Source: Diphasiastrum complanatum
Lineage: Eukaryota; Streptophyta; Lycopodiopsida; Lycopodiales; Lycopodiaceae
Assembly: GCA_029204225.1 (NCBI GenBank)
Contig: CM055096.1
Location: 32,561,076 to 32,625,075 of the forward strand
Direction of reading: 5' to 3'
Length of the DNA: 64,000 nt
Positions 25,401 through 35,189 of the stretch are shown one piece after another. Each line of letters starts with the position of its first letter. Position 1 is the stretch's first letter. Position numbers and translations under genes: made by a program. A model generated the notes under the pieces. That model saw only the letters and a program-made list of their open reading frames with translations, ran no database searches and was not told the origin of the DNA.

Positions 25401-28400
25401 TACTTTTAGTGCTAGTCCTAACAAATCCATTCTTTGTACTCAATCAAGTGACAGGATCTTAATGTGTAGATTTATAAACTTTCATACCTCCAATATGGAC
25501 ATAGGCCTGCATGACTTGCATTTGCTGGCTAGATGACATTATTCAAAATATGGATTAGTAGTCATCTAGTGACTACCTGTAAGGATCATTGAGTGAAGAT
25601 CCTCTAGATCCTGTTGCATGCGCCAAAAGGACTACTGTGGAGCCAAACCACCCAACCAATTGGAAGCTGAGAGTCAAACCCCAATCAACTTCTCCCCCGA
25701 GCCACAGTGATTCAATACAAGAGAAGTGAGGTTTCCGGCAATCAGAAACTGGAAAACAAATTTTTGGAAATGGGCAAGTTCCTACTAGATATAGGCCCCA
25801 AAAACCAAGGAATATCCCAAATAGGATCCCCAATTGCTTTTGATCTCCTCTACATGCACTAAAAGCAATCAATCACCATGCACTAGCTCCATATGTCCTG
25901 ATTAGAGCATACGGACCCTCACAAGGTTAGTTTTTACATTTATGGCCTAGTTTGGAATGGCGAGGCGTAACTAATAAACTCGTACATTGGAGTACCAAAT
26001 ATCCACGTCAAGGACTATTCCGAATCCATTATATAGGACATGGATGTAACCTACCCTACATCTTTGTTGCACTGCCATATCAGTTGATAAGATTTCGATT
26101 CGTGAGACTTGGGCATTATACACATGCACTATTGGTGATACTAGATCATAAAAAATACTCGAGTCTTTTTCCAAATACGCTATTGGTCCACTAGGAAGAT
26201 GGGAAACAAGAGATACGACAATTTTAGGTAGAGTGATCAAGACGGGTGATAAAACGTTCATATTATGGATGGAAAGTTTAGCCTGACGACCATCAATATC
26301 GTGGGCACGGTGACTGTTATGGGCACGCATTATAGTCCATACTTCTTTACTTCCGACAATTTTAGTGTACACGTAGTTTATATTACATGTGATGGGCCTA
26401 GAAATACTATTTTACATGGTTTTCTTGGGCTTCTTGTAGGGGAGTTCTACGATTTTGAAGATCTTAGTTGGACATCTGCTTGTGCTATCGGTGGCCATTG
26501 ATATTCATACAGTTTCTTAGTTGGAGAATGTTGTGTTAATTTCTTTTGCTGTTTTTTATGCATCAATACTTGTGAATCTATTCATAACATGATATCAGAG
26601 CACTTTCTTGAGCGATTGGGAGAGTTTTTATGTTTTATGGTTTCTTTGCAGGTTTTTGGATCTTATGTTTGTTTTTGTGATTTTCTTTGCAAGTTTAAGG
26701 ATCTTCATTGAAGGACTAAGATCTGCTATCTCTTTTCTCTCTTCATCTCTCTCTAGTTGGATCTTCATCTTTTGGTGGATCTTCAGCTCTCTCTTCCTAG
26801 ACAGTTTTTTGGACGTTTTTTTTTCTCTCTAGCCATTTTCTCTCTCTAGAATTTTTTTTCGCATTTTTTGTCATAACTTTTTTGTTTGTGATCGAACTTG
26901 AGTTTTGTTAGTTGCATTGGGTTCGTAGCAAGTCGGCGCCTATGATGATGTGAGTTTTTTTGCTGGCCGTTTTTTGGAAACCCTAAATTCAGAAACCTTA
27001 ATTTTCAGTTTTTGGAAAGACTCTTCTTTTTCATCCTTTTTCGTAATAGAAGTTCAAAATAATCATATGGATGAGGGCTAGGCTGAGCCAAGACTATTGA
27101 TCCAAGTTTCATGTCAAACGGAGGTCTACATCCAAAGATCTCGCAAAGTTTACCAAAGGAGTATTCTTTTTACTTTTCAATTTTTTAGTTGTTCTATTTA
27201 CATATGTGATTAGATCTTGTTCTTTCCTATCGTTCCTTGATTTTTAAGATCCATTTTGTATCCATTTTTGACCTTTTACAAGTGAAGGTATTGAAAAGTC
27301 AAACCTTGGTCAAATTGGACTTTTTTGTTTTTTGTTCTAAAAGATTCTGGTTTTGGATCTTTACATACCATTGCACTTTACGGTTTGCCAAACAAATGTT
27401 TTATTCTCAAGATATCCCTACTGCACCACCTTCAGTCCATTTGCGAATTTTCTTTGTGACTGTCCAACGCCCTACTACCCCACATTGAGCGGCCATTTTG
27501 GTAGCTTCTTCACCACCTATCACTTGCTGGATTTTTTGTCACATTTGGGCAACTTACTTCATTACTTGGTGCTCCCTTTCGTGGTGTTTTCTTCTTTTGG
27601 CATTCCCTTGTTTCATGGCCTTTTCCCATTGGTGTTGATTAGAGCCTACGTTGAGGTGAGGACTAGTGTCCTCTCCCTCAGGGTTTGTGAATCTTCCACA
27701 TTCCAATGTTGGTATACAAAAGAAAAATTGGATTATTCGTCACATTTCCTTTTCATTTTCCTTCACACTTTATGTTTTCCCGTTTTGATTCCATTTTCTT
27801 TATTTGTTTTCTGTTTTGTAAAAAAAAAACGACAAAATGATGACACATTTCTCTTTTCCTAAGTATTTCGCTTTTTCCTCTATATCTTGTTGCATTGTCG
27901 ACTTCACCGACTGGGTGAATAATTTTGAGAATTATTTTTTCACTTATTCAAGTTTAGATGTTATGAAAATCGGGATGGCTTCTCTATGGTTAGATGGCCA
28001 TGCAAAAGTTTGTTTTTCCGTCTATCGTCGCACTCATCCTGCTCTCATATGGGGCATATTTTTAGAAGATCTATTTGCTGCCCCACTTTCTGCTTTACCT
28101 TCTACATGGGAGGTCGAGTCTTCACATAGTCCTCAGACAATGATAGAGTCCCATAGTCCTGAGATAGTGATATAGAGTCACATTGTCCTATTGTCAAGAC
28201 ATATAGTCCTATTGTAGCGTCACATAGTCCTATTGTCGAGTCTCGTAGTTCTATTGAGATTAAGTCATACGTATCTATACTTGTTGAGTCTCCTTATATA
28301 GTGATCGACTCTCAGATCAAGAGGGATACACATAGCGAGTTAGATTCAGTTCTTGGGGTATAGCCTCTAGGCTCATCATAAAAAGCGATACGGAATCTTG

Positions 28401-31400
28401 ATGGCCTTCGCTGGGTTGCTTCGTTTGTTCTACACGTCTCTTTATCGGGGTATCGTCTTCATCGTAGAATGTATCTACGGCAGACCACCGTAGCTAAGGC
28501 TTCGATCCAGTTCACTAAATCAGTTTGTGTCACGTATGACAATTCTCCTCCAACGATGTCCATCAACGTAGATGGACTTACTAAGTCTGCACATCTCATG
28601 CCTTACAAAACCATTGACAATGCAGCACAATAGCACAAATATTCTTAAATAATGTCTTCAAGTTATTGAGTACCAAAGGAGATAGTGAATGACAGGGATG
28701 GCAAACTCAAAGTGGAAAGTTAACTCCAAGATTTTACTAACCTTGCAAAATTTTGAAAATGATTGTTGAGTTGAATTATGAATTGGATCTACCTCCAACC
28801 ACCCGCATGCATTGAGTGTTTCGTGTAACCCTTTTGAAAAGGCACTTAGGAAAACACTCTACTGCAACAGTTATTTTTACCACCTTTGGATCAAGAAGGA
28901 AAAATAGTTTTGGAGCTAGCTAAAGTTGTTGGATATCATGATATGGTATTACGAAATGGGAGGATAATAAAAGAATACTTGATTCAAGGGAAGAACTCAA
29001 CCTGATGAAGACAACACTTGGATTAATAGCTCTTTCTTGCAACATTGGCCGTATTTATTACCACGAAGTTGTTGAGCATGACATCCTCAACAAAGAAGCT
29101 CAACATTACAAATCTAGAGCATTTGAGAATATCAAACGGGCCTGTTCATTCTTTAGGACAGAAATGTTTAGGTAGGGGGGTGTATTTCAAATACATGAGC
29201 ATCTGAAAATGCAAAATAATATTCATTGTAAGCTTTGTTAGGCCCAATAGGAATTTTTAGCCTTATGAATGAAGGTGGTTTCCTCTTTAGACCTCTCAGG
29301 CCAACTAGAGCCCAAAATAGACTTAATAAGGGCTAATTATGTTTCAAGTTGTGGGCGTTGTCTATAAATAGGCACTAAATAACATCCGATCTTTTCGCTG
29401 TGTGTGTGTGTGTGGTTGAGAGAGAGAGAGAGGCATGTAGTTACCATGGAACGGGAACGAGAATGCGAACAGGAATGTCCCTAAGGAAACAAAATCATCT
29501 AAGATAGGGACAGAAGTGGGAACACCTGTCATCATAGTACATCAAAAAAACATATGCATACACATAAGAACTTGGAGGTTGTAGAAATTGGATTTTGAAC
29601 TGACACATATAGTTAAAACAGATGAGCACTTAAATGGTAAAGTATCATTTGTAAAGCATCATACCAGTCTATTTGGTGCCGCTCTTTATTTTTGGCTTTT
29701 TCTGGATCATTTCCCCTGTGCACATGAATGTGGCATATGGGAAACTGGAAACGTGCAAACATTCTCATGTTAAGGAATGTGTGTTTAGGACTCCCTATAT
29801 GTCACATTCAGGAGTGTTGGAATGCTGAGGGTATTGTTCTTTGTGGAAGTGATATGATTATTATAAAGAAAAGAATATATATTAATAAACACACACAAAG
29901 AGAATCGTACAGTTAAGCATTCTTGCTATTTTATTTGACCATTCTACATTGGAAATTTGAGATTTGATCTCTGAATTTTTGTTCATGGTTATTTGGACAG
30001 GCGAAAGAGATATATTCAAAGGAATTGAAAGGGGCAATTTCAGCAATTGCCTCACTTCAAGGGCACCTTCTAGTAGCCATAGGGACAAAGATTATTCTGC
30101 ATACCTGGAACGGTTCAGAATTGAATGGTGCTGCATTTTTTGATGCACCACTATACGTCGTCAGTCTAAATGTTGTAAGTTTATGTCAAACTGATCAATC
30201 ACAGGCACATAATAATGGTTGAAATGAGCTTTTTCTATTCCAATGTAGCTCTCTTTTTCTTTATCTTTTTCCAGTTTGAAATATGCAAGGCAGCTTCTGC
30301 AGTTAACTCCACCCAGTTAGATTGCATGCCGCCTTTAAGAAACATTACTAAAACCAGCACATGCATGTAGACTTTTTAAAGCACAAAAGGACTTTGTCAT
30401 GTTTTTCCTTGAATGCTTAGAGCAGTTGTGGCTGCTTACAATAGTGTTTTTAACTCCATGCAGGTTAAAAATTTTGTTCTGTTTGGTGATATTCACAAGA
30501 GTATCTATTTTTTATGCTGGAAAGAGGAAGGTGCTCAACTAATTCTTCTAGCCAAGGATTTTGGGTCTTTGGATTGCTTCACTACTGAATTTCTGATTGA
30601 TGGCACTACACTTAGCCTGCTAGTTTCAGACAGTCGTAAAAATGTGCAGGTAAGCTGGTAACCTTTGTTCATGCAGTAGAATGGAGGCATACATACATAC
30701 TCTGACATGCTAATCAATAAACAGATAAGCTTTCTCTTTATGATGAAACATAGTGGAGCTGTAAAACAAGTTTCAAATTATTGCTTTAGATCAAAAAAGA
30801 AGGTGAGAAGAAAGTCATAATTTTGTTGAATGCTCTTGTTTTTATACTAACCTGCACAGCAAGAATAAACTGCTAAGATATTCTATATATTTTCACTAAC
30901 TTCAGTGCTGCTGGTTTTCTATTGACAGATCTTTTCATTTGCTCCTAAGAGTGTGGAAAGTTGGAAAGGTCAGAAGTTGCTTTCAAGAGGTGAATTTCAT
31001 TTGGGGGCACATGTAGCAAAATTTCTTAGGCTACAAATGCTTCCTACTCCAAGCTCTCCACGCTCCAACCGATTTGCTCTGTTCTTTGGAACATTGGATG
31101 GCAGCATTGCCTTCATTGCTCCTTTAGATGAATTGATGTTTCGGCGATTGCAAACTTTACAAAGAAAGTTAGTGGATGCTGTGCCACATGTAGGTGGGCT
31201 AAATCCGAGGTCTTTTAGGCAGTTTCGTTCAGATGGTGAAGCTCACAGGCCAGGACCTGATAACATCGTTGACTGTGAGCTTCTTTCACAGTAAGAACTC
31301 ATCCACCTTCTAGATCCCAGGGGAATTATTGTTGTCTAATTAACAAGCTCACGACTTCTTGCATAAAGTTTTCTAATGTATCCTGGTTTAGCTATAGTTT

Positions 31401-31636
31401 CTGATAGTGTCAGCTACCACTAGTATTCGGTTCTACATGTGATTTTTTTGTAAGTGCAAATGAACTTCTCCACAAATTTTCTAAATCTAGACTTAATATT
31501 GTCCAAAATCTGCTGTTGCAGGTATGAAATTCTACCTCTAGATCAACAAGCTGAAATAGCTCGGCAGATTGGTACAACTAGGTCTCAAATTCTTTCCAAT
31601 TTCCGCGACCTCATGTTAAGTACTAATTTTTTCTAG
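1207..31636 (+). CDS. CPSF160: CPSF160 (CPSF subunit 1), C-terminal eleven exons, spliced
   Basis: Cleavage and polyadenylation specificity factor 160-kDa subunit is the large beta-propeller scaffold of the nuclear complex that recognises the AAUAAA region and directs pre-mRNA cleavage and polyadenylation. Eleven exons can be joined: 1207-1409, 19072-19865, 20379-20459, 20672-20737, 20874-20951, 23315-23548, 24641-24772, 30001-30174, 30464-30649, 30929-31290, 31522-31636. They give about 808 codons, roughly the last 55% of a family protein of about 1440 residues. The product aligns in order with the plant protein: VQVYARG, the WPVQK block, ELKGAIS, FFDAPLYVVS, FGDIHKSIYFL, FRQFRSDG, GPDNIVDCELL and QIGTTRSQIL just before the stop. 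Phases agree at every junction and no stop interrupts the spliced frame, so the gene appears functional. The last exons correspond to the CPSF_A region. N-terminal exons lie upstream of the window. Intron sizes reach 17.7 kb because of inserted transposons. Confidence 0.93.
1410..5480. other. CPSF160 intron, unassigned AT-rich sequence
   Basis: There is no coding pattern I can name. Short frames between 1780 and 2300 and on the minus strand at 4390-4710 are broken by stops and may be very old transposon relics, but no family motif is visible. Confidence 0.4.
5540..7655 (+). mobile_element. Ty3/gypsy LTR retrotransposon, 5' part
   Basis: A plus-strand element is recognised from a primer binding site TGGTATGAGAGCC at 5917-5929, one base off the usual initiator-Met site. 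It directly follows LTR-like sequence ending TTACA. A leader of about 830 bp precedes a gag reading frame. The LTR start is uncertain; TGTTAACTC near 5540 is a candidate. The element is cut at about 7660, where the hAT-derived inverted repeat begins, so protease and pol are missing. It lies within CPSF160 intron 1410-19071 in the same orientation as the gene. Confidence 0.65.
6763..7655 (+). pseudogene. gag: Gypsy gag, frameshifted
   Basis: The frame at 6763-7240 encodes an acidic N-terminus (GKEPMEVEEHEQFAEELDES) and FKDLKPPTFLGEEKDRNADI, the usual start of the Retrotrans_gag domain. The domain continues in another frame from 7248 (AYKWWLNLQETGQTPRSWKA, then FLREFLPENELDRAW), so there is a frameshift near 7240. 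The C-terminal VEVQRNSPTTLEQALRYAQI block is family-typical and resembles the gag scrap at 17600-17745. No zinc knuckle is present before the break at about 7660. Confidence 0.75.
7669..7785 (+). pseudogene. hAT-associated second ORF, C-terminal end (left copy)
   Basis: An open frame reads MVRKRAARRRANQEAEQERQ, continues KNAPDEGEE and ends NVQNR at a TAA. It is an Arg/Glu-rich, coiled-coil-like C-terminus. The same end is encoded on the minus strand at 10956-11210. I do not recognise the family. It is joined directly to gypsy gag sequence upstream, so this copy has no N-terminus. Confidence 0.5.
7669..8400 (+). repeat. Left arm of long inverted repeat
   Basis: Matches the reverse complement of about 10545-11095. 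7675-7850 pairs with 10900-11090, including the shared block around TACATA and CGGCAG. 7895-8050 pairs with 10730-10885. 8290-8390 pairs with 10545-10640, which encodes the shared peptide PMPVPDRHRYRLRESAR. The left arm is longer because of small insertions between 8050 and 8290. Confidence 0.85.
8430..10585 (+). pseudogene. hAT transposase, C-terminal dimerisation region plus long tail
   Basis: The coding upstream of 8702 ends ITWWTMFGRTYPSIQRLALR VLSQ at a GT donor. After a short intron the frame resumes with CAASVCERYWSTWALIHRRR and the NRLSVSQLERLVF segment. WW..FG, LA.R.LSQ and CER.WS...IH..RNRL are the signature of the hAT C-terminal dimerisation domain. A long acidic, low-complexity tail follows (MSEDEQDEDEP at about 9240; Pro/Ser-rich at 9800-10260). 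It ends with basic segments RKRPRRPKGAPNKK and KRGRPHR (AT-hook-like, near 10385) and RHRYRLRESARP. Splice sites and at least one frameshift near 9190 are uncertain. The catalytic core is absent. Confidence 0.7.
10545..11095 (-). repeat. Right arm of long inverted repeat
   Basis: Reverse-complement partner of 7669-8400. It contains the transposase stop at about 10585, roughly 370 bp of shared 3' flank (with GCGTTGCACAAAAAA and AGCATTTCATAAACACA) and the end of the minus-strand second ORF. Confidence 0.85.
10956..11210 (-). pseudogene. hAT-associated second ORF, C-terminal half (right copy)
   Basis: The minus strand reads VDLTHPELQIPAPAVAPAPA, VDLDLDEQIGMNFTRWQLIM and VRERAARRRRAN. After a one-base frameshift it continues EADRANREAERER and ARDEGEESVEDP. 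It extends the left copy toward the N-terminus: an Ala/Pro linker, a short FTRWQLIM hydrophobic patch, then an Arg/Glu helix. It is convergent with the hAT transposase, with about 370 bp between the stops. Function unknown. Confidence 0.5.
11586..11684 (-). repeat. 3' LTR fragment, 99 bp
   Basis: Identical base for base to 16928-17026. On the minus strand it follows CTGCAGGGGAG, a plausible polypurine tract, and begins AGTTATGGACTTGG. The LTR is cut at 11586, beyond which the two copies share nothing. Confidence 0.85.
12424..13850 (-). repeat. Internal repeat of the gag-protease element (copy 1)
   Basis: Noncoding internal domain shared, in opposite orientation, with 46483-47654 plus 49802-49999. 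Sampled stretches differ at only a few percent of bases. Long hydrophobic frames on the minus strand (12601-13281) do not hold in the other copy, so I do not call a protein. Copy 1 has a copia RT scrap between 13640 and 13757 that copy 2 lacks. Confidence 0.75.
13640..13757 (-). pseudogene. Ty1/copia reverse transcriptase fragment
   Basis: The minus strand reads CQYQYATSLLKRFNMDK, stop, KSIDTPMEHHV. This is the post-catalytic copia RT block (YA..LLKRF.M.DCKSI.TPM), with a TGA where Cys is expected. It sits between the gypsy-type protease C-terminus and the internal repeat, so it is a foreign piece captured by or inserted into the element. Confidence 0.7.
13790..14540 (-). pseudogene. pro: Retroviral-type aspartic protease of the gypsy element
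   Basis: The frame reads PHSVDEPADPLPADPVSAAC, AYATWAGGRPSPLSIRL, then GREYIALVDTGSTHSFISS. DTG is the catalytic aspartate motif of RVP_2-type proteases. It continues DIILGADWFSLLG, the usual second landmark. The C-terminus runs to NIEAVYLG and then breaks into copia-derived sequence, where reverse transcriptase would be expected. Gag upstream is in a different frame. Confidence 0.75.
14540..15563 (-). pseudogene. gag: Gypsy-type gag, frameshifted
   Basis: The start at 15563 gives MATSSSEDPPQSSLDDRFTH with a predicted coiled coil (DSRMDHLESCIDRILSSLET). A Pro/Ser/Gly linker follows, then the Retrotrans_gag core (LENWFSKLETYFLVYPKTET; LDGRAQTWWRVYRSEP). The frame is lost near 14960-15000. It resumes with PQWLVCQRDLFRSLRHTSDL, YIDQFIKLSYLFTDL and FIAGLRDTLRYDV. 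No zinc knuckle precedes the protease. Confidence 0.75.
15925..16655 (-). repeat. Tandem repeats in the retrotransposon leader
   Basis: About eight to ten diverged copies of a unit of roughly 70-80 bp, each recognisable by GTAGGGCGCTGGACAGCC or a variant, followed by CCACCAATCTGCAAAAA and GATGAAAGTGATGGG. They fill the space between the PBS and gag. Frames through them are repetitive and not treated as coding. Confidence 0.8.
16660..16671 (-). other. Primer binding site (initiator-Met tRNA type)
   Basis: The minus strand reads TTGGTATCAAAGCAC, one base from the usual TGGTATCAGAGC. It lies directly inside the 5' LTR. Confidence 0.75.
16672..17026 (-). repeat. 5' LTR of the gag-protease element
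   Basis: About 355 bp between the PBS and the 99-bp segment shared with 11586-11684. On the minus strand it contains GGGTATAAGTAGGG (near 16785-16797), a plausible TATA box. Confidence 0.65.
17283..17750 (-). pseudogene. Gypsy gag/RT fusion scrap
   Basis: The minus strand first reads the end of a gag domain (FAKHFQLEVRRNQSLTLDDT, IRYAKICDDTRIV at about 17745-17600). It then passes directly into the start of gypsy RT: MYPYRMSTMEEDQVFKQLQN, YLRMGHVRPSKSPWGAHVLL, NKKHRGTRLCVDH. Zinc finger and protease between them are missing, so an internal deletion joined gag to RT. The RT ends after CVDH, before the catalytic motif. Confidence 0.7.
17751..19071. other. CPSF160 intron end, no gene seen
   Basis: Holds a short degenerate tandem repeat at 17780-17880 (GCTGCCATGTAGGCAGT-like units). 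The rest of the intron up to the acceptor at 19071 has no recognisable feature. Confidence 0.5.
19072..19865 (+). CDS. CPSF160: CPSF160 exon 2 of window (largest)
   Basis: The acceptor is TTTCCAG ending at 19071 and the donor is CTCAG|GTACA. The exon carries 264 full codons and starts DMETQTVSAAV after joining. Landmarks are YHSEDPVTACSLHHDKG, QGDIYCIICRESGKFEIYEL, FLFAVLNDGTLLCYHAF and the RFRNLRFVRAPLDL block, all in family order. The exon ends in phase 0 at RIRPHPQ. Confidence 0.94.
20379..20459 (+). CDS. CPSF160: CPSF160 exon 3 of window (81 bp)
   Basis: A short 27-codon exon in phase 0, between GTGGCAG and CAG|GTCATG. It encodes YCDGSILAF, then HNVNCTHGLIYVSNQ, matching the family segment CDGSIAAFTVLHNVN. 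It contains no start codon of its own, so simple ORF calling misses it. It was found from the known exon content of the family. Confidence 0.92.
20672..20737 (+). CDS. CPSF160: CPSF160 exon 4 of window (66 bp), GC donor
   Basis: A 22-codon exon encoding GLLKICQLPS and YDNDWPVQK. The acceptor ATGCAG is standard. The only boundary that keeps the frame with the next exon is AAG|GCATGC, so the following intron is of the rare GC-AG class. The coding match to the plant family (VLKICQLPS, WPVQK) is strong. Confidence 0.9.
20738..20873 (+). other. GC-AG intron of CPSF160
   Basis: The intron begins GCATGC after AAG and ends CACACAG. No GT donor within reach keeps the reading frame and the family match. 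GC-AG introns are a known minor class spliced by the U2 machinery. Confidence 0.75.
20874..20951 (+). CDS. CPSF160: CPSF160 exon 5 of window (78 bp)
   Basis: 26 codons encoding VLLRGTPHQITYHGDTNLYA and ending IVSFP. The acceptor is CACACAG and the donor CCT|GTAAGT. It corresponds to the family segment ATPHQVTYYAEKNLY. Phase is 0 at both ends. Confidence 0.92.
20952..22208. other. CPSF160 intron, no gene seen
   Basis: AT-rich intron sequence between exons 5 and 6, before the LINE tail. No recognisable feature. Confidence 0.5.
22209..22740 (-). pseudogene. LINE reverse transcriptase tail (zinc-binding region)
   Basis: The minus strand reads QPQIYIRTVPRIFTSAGFET, RRFHGILREEWICHLCSLDE, then VESKEHFIFRCLVYYEIKR. 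The CxxC...HxxxxC spacing with EHF and a following Tyr-rich segment is the typical C-terminal zinc-binding end of non-LTR retrotransposon polyproteins. The RT core is absent. It lies antisense in the CPSF160 intron 20952-23314. Beside it (22700-22830) are repeats of AGTCCGGGCTTAACCCC. Confidence 0.5.
23315..23548 (+). CDS. CPSF160: CPSF160 exon 6 of window
   Basis: 78 codons starting VLHPSYMVFP after acceptor GATGCAG and ending ARIVSIK before AAG|GTAACT. It carries the acidic STEDFEVRIM segment and WEIKGTIKMQ, which match the plant EEFEIQILEPE and WETKAKIPMQ blocks. Confidence 0.92.
23549..24640. other. CPSF160 intron, no gene seen
   Basis: Intron between exons 6 and 7. Its last 215 bp or so (from about 24425) are duplicated in inverted form near 56980-57180. 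Confidence 0.6.
24641..24772 (+). CDS. CPSF160: CPSF160 exon 7 of window
   Basis: 44 codons from NVTTDQMKNLLAIGTAYAQG to DDTNVW, with acceptor CTGCAG and donor TGG|GTAAAA. It matches the conserved GTAYVQGEDVAARGRVLLF segment of the family. A degraded inverted copy of this exon and its flanking introns lies at 56470-57180. Confidence 0.93.
24773..26314. other. CPSF160 intron 5' part
   Basis: The first 310 bp or so (to about 25085) are duplicated at 56470-56860 on the minus strand. The remainder shows no gene; a (GTCGAGAT) repeat is listed separately. Confidence 0.5.
25133..25200. repeat. Short tandem repeat, about 24-bp unit
   Basis: Three imperfect copies of GTCGAGATTTCAATGAGGG with spacer, inside the intron after exon 7. 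Confidence 0.7.
26315..28200 (+). mobile_element. Gypsy-type remnant: LTR, PBS, leader and gag
   Basis: A degenerate PBS TGATATCAGAGCAC at 26590-26603 follows a candidate LTR 26315-26589 that begins TGTTATG and ends CATAACA. After a leader rich in TTT/TCT, a broken gag is visible at 27890-28090: DFTDWVNNFENYFFTYSSLD, ASLWLDGHAKVCFSVYRRTH. This resembles the gag core at 15.0-15.3 kb. No pol is attached. The LTR assignment is tentative. Confidence 0.5.
28119..28260. repeat. Degenerate tandem repeat in gag remnant
   Basis: Several imperfect copies of a unit like GTCACATAGTCCTATTGTCGA. Confidence 0.65.
28780..29440 (+). mobile_element. Chromovirus-type gypsy 3' end with 3' LTR start
   Basis: At 28890-29000 the plus strand encodes IVLELAKVVGYHDMVLRNGR, IIKEYLIQGKN. 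This is the integrase C-terminal/chromodomain-like segment also found on the minus strand at 63215-63340 (VGYRDKVLRNGKLIKEYLIH). A polypurine tract GGTAGGGGGG at 29171-29180 is followed by an LTR start TGTATTTC at 29181. The LTR sequence matches the one at about 62720-63105, including GTAAGCTTTGT and a TATA-like CTATAAATAG at about 29360. The rest of pol is missing. Confidence 0.65.
30001..30174 (+). CDS. CPSF160: CPSF160 exon 8 of window
   Basis: 58 codons starting AKEIYSKELKGAISAIASLQ after acceptor TTGGACAG. It ends AFFDAPLYVVSLNV before GTT|GTAAGT. It begins the most conserved C-terminal block of the family. Confidence 0.94.
30464..30649 (+). CDS. CPSF160: CPSF160 exon 9 of window
   Basis: 62 codons starting VKNFVLFGDIHKSIYFLCWK and ending SDSRKNVQ, between CATGCAG and CAG|GTAAGC. 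It also includes LLAKDFGSLDC and TEFLIDGTTLSL, which are near-invariant in plant CPSF160. Confidence 0.95.
30929..31290 (+). CDS. CPSF160: CPSF160 exon 10 of window
   Basis: Begins IFSFAPKSVESWKGQKLLSR and includes KFLRLQMLP, FALFFGTLDGS, APLDELMFRRLQ, KLVDAVPHVGGLNP and GPDNIVDCELLS. The donor follows CA at 31290. The split codon CA+G is completed by the last exon. Confidence 0.95.
31522..31636 (+). CDS. CPSF160: CPSF160 terminal exon
   Basis: Acceptor TTGCAG ends at 31521. The exon encodes YEILPLDQQAEIARQIGTTR, then SQILSNFRDLMLSTNFF and a TAG stop at 31634-31636. This matches the family C-terminus, which ends QIGTTRYHIL...GTSFL in Arabidopsis. The 3' UTR follows; I could not fix its polyadenylation site. 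Confidence 0.94.
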
Positions 31637-31654
31637 CTGTAAGAGCTCTCGAGC

Positions 31655-31693
31655 TCGCTCGCTCTCTCTCTCTCTGTCTCTCTCTCTCTCTCA
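31655..31693. repeat. (CT)n microsatellite, short
   Basis: CT/TC run just after the CPSF160 stop codon, within the likely 3' UTR or flank. Confidence 0.9.
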
Positions 31694-34638
<2,945 letters not shown>

Positions 34639-35106
34639 TCAATCAAAGGGTAAAAGTAAATGACCTACAATTAGATTTTTGTCTTTGGACAACTTAGATC
34701 CTGGATCCATAGGTGTGTCTATGGGCTTGCAGTCATCCATGCCATATCTGTGAAGTACATTGATTAGATAGGACTCTTGGCTTATAGTAATCCTTTTGCT
34801 TGCGCAATCTCTGTGAATCTCCATACTGAGTAGGTAATGGACTGAGCCTAAATCAGTCATCTCAAATTTTGATGAAAGCAGAGATTTGGTTTCCTGTAAT
34901 AACTGATTTGAATTGCTGATAATTAAGGAATCATGAATGTATAACACTATTATAACATAGCTTGACCCTTGTCGTTTGAAATATACATTAGAGTCTGTTG
35001 AGCAAGAAGTGAAGTTATGTTGCAACAAGAAGTGATTTATTCTATCATACCAGGCCCTGGGAGCTTGCTTAAGACCATATAATGCCTTATGCAATTTACA
35101 TACCAA
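34639..35106 (-). pseudogene. Copia reverse transcriptase, C-terminal part
   Basis: Reads LHKALYGLKQAPRAWYDRIN, then IIVLYIHDSLIISNSN, FEMTDLGSVHYLLSMEI and YGMDDCKPIDTPMDPGSKLS. All are copia RT landmarks. The catalytic YVDD motif appears as YIHD: the first Asp is His (codon at 34933-34935), which should abolish polymerase activity. Joined to 35190-36296 by a frameshift. Confidence 0.85.
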
Positions 35107-35189
35107 ATGCTCTTTGCCTTGAAAGACGTAACCTTCTGGTTGATAAATGAATATGTCTTCTTGTATGTATCCATTTGAAGGAATGTTGT

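Noticed and set aside
27353-27862. 169-codon Phe-rich plus ORF upstream of the gag remnant
   Set aside because: T-rich leader of the gypsy remnant; composition-driven frame without motifs.
28119-28260. Regular short repeats that look CRISPR-like
   Set aside because: Degenerate tandem units without unique spacers, in a plant gag remnant.
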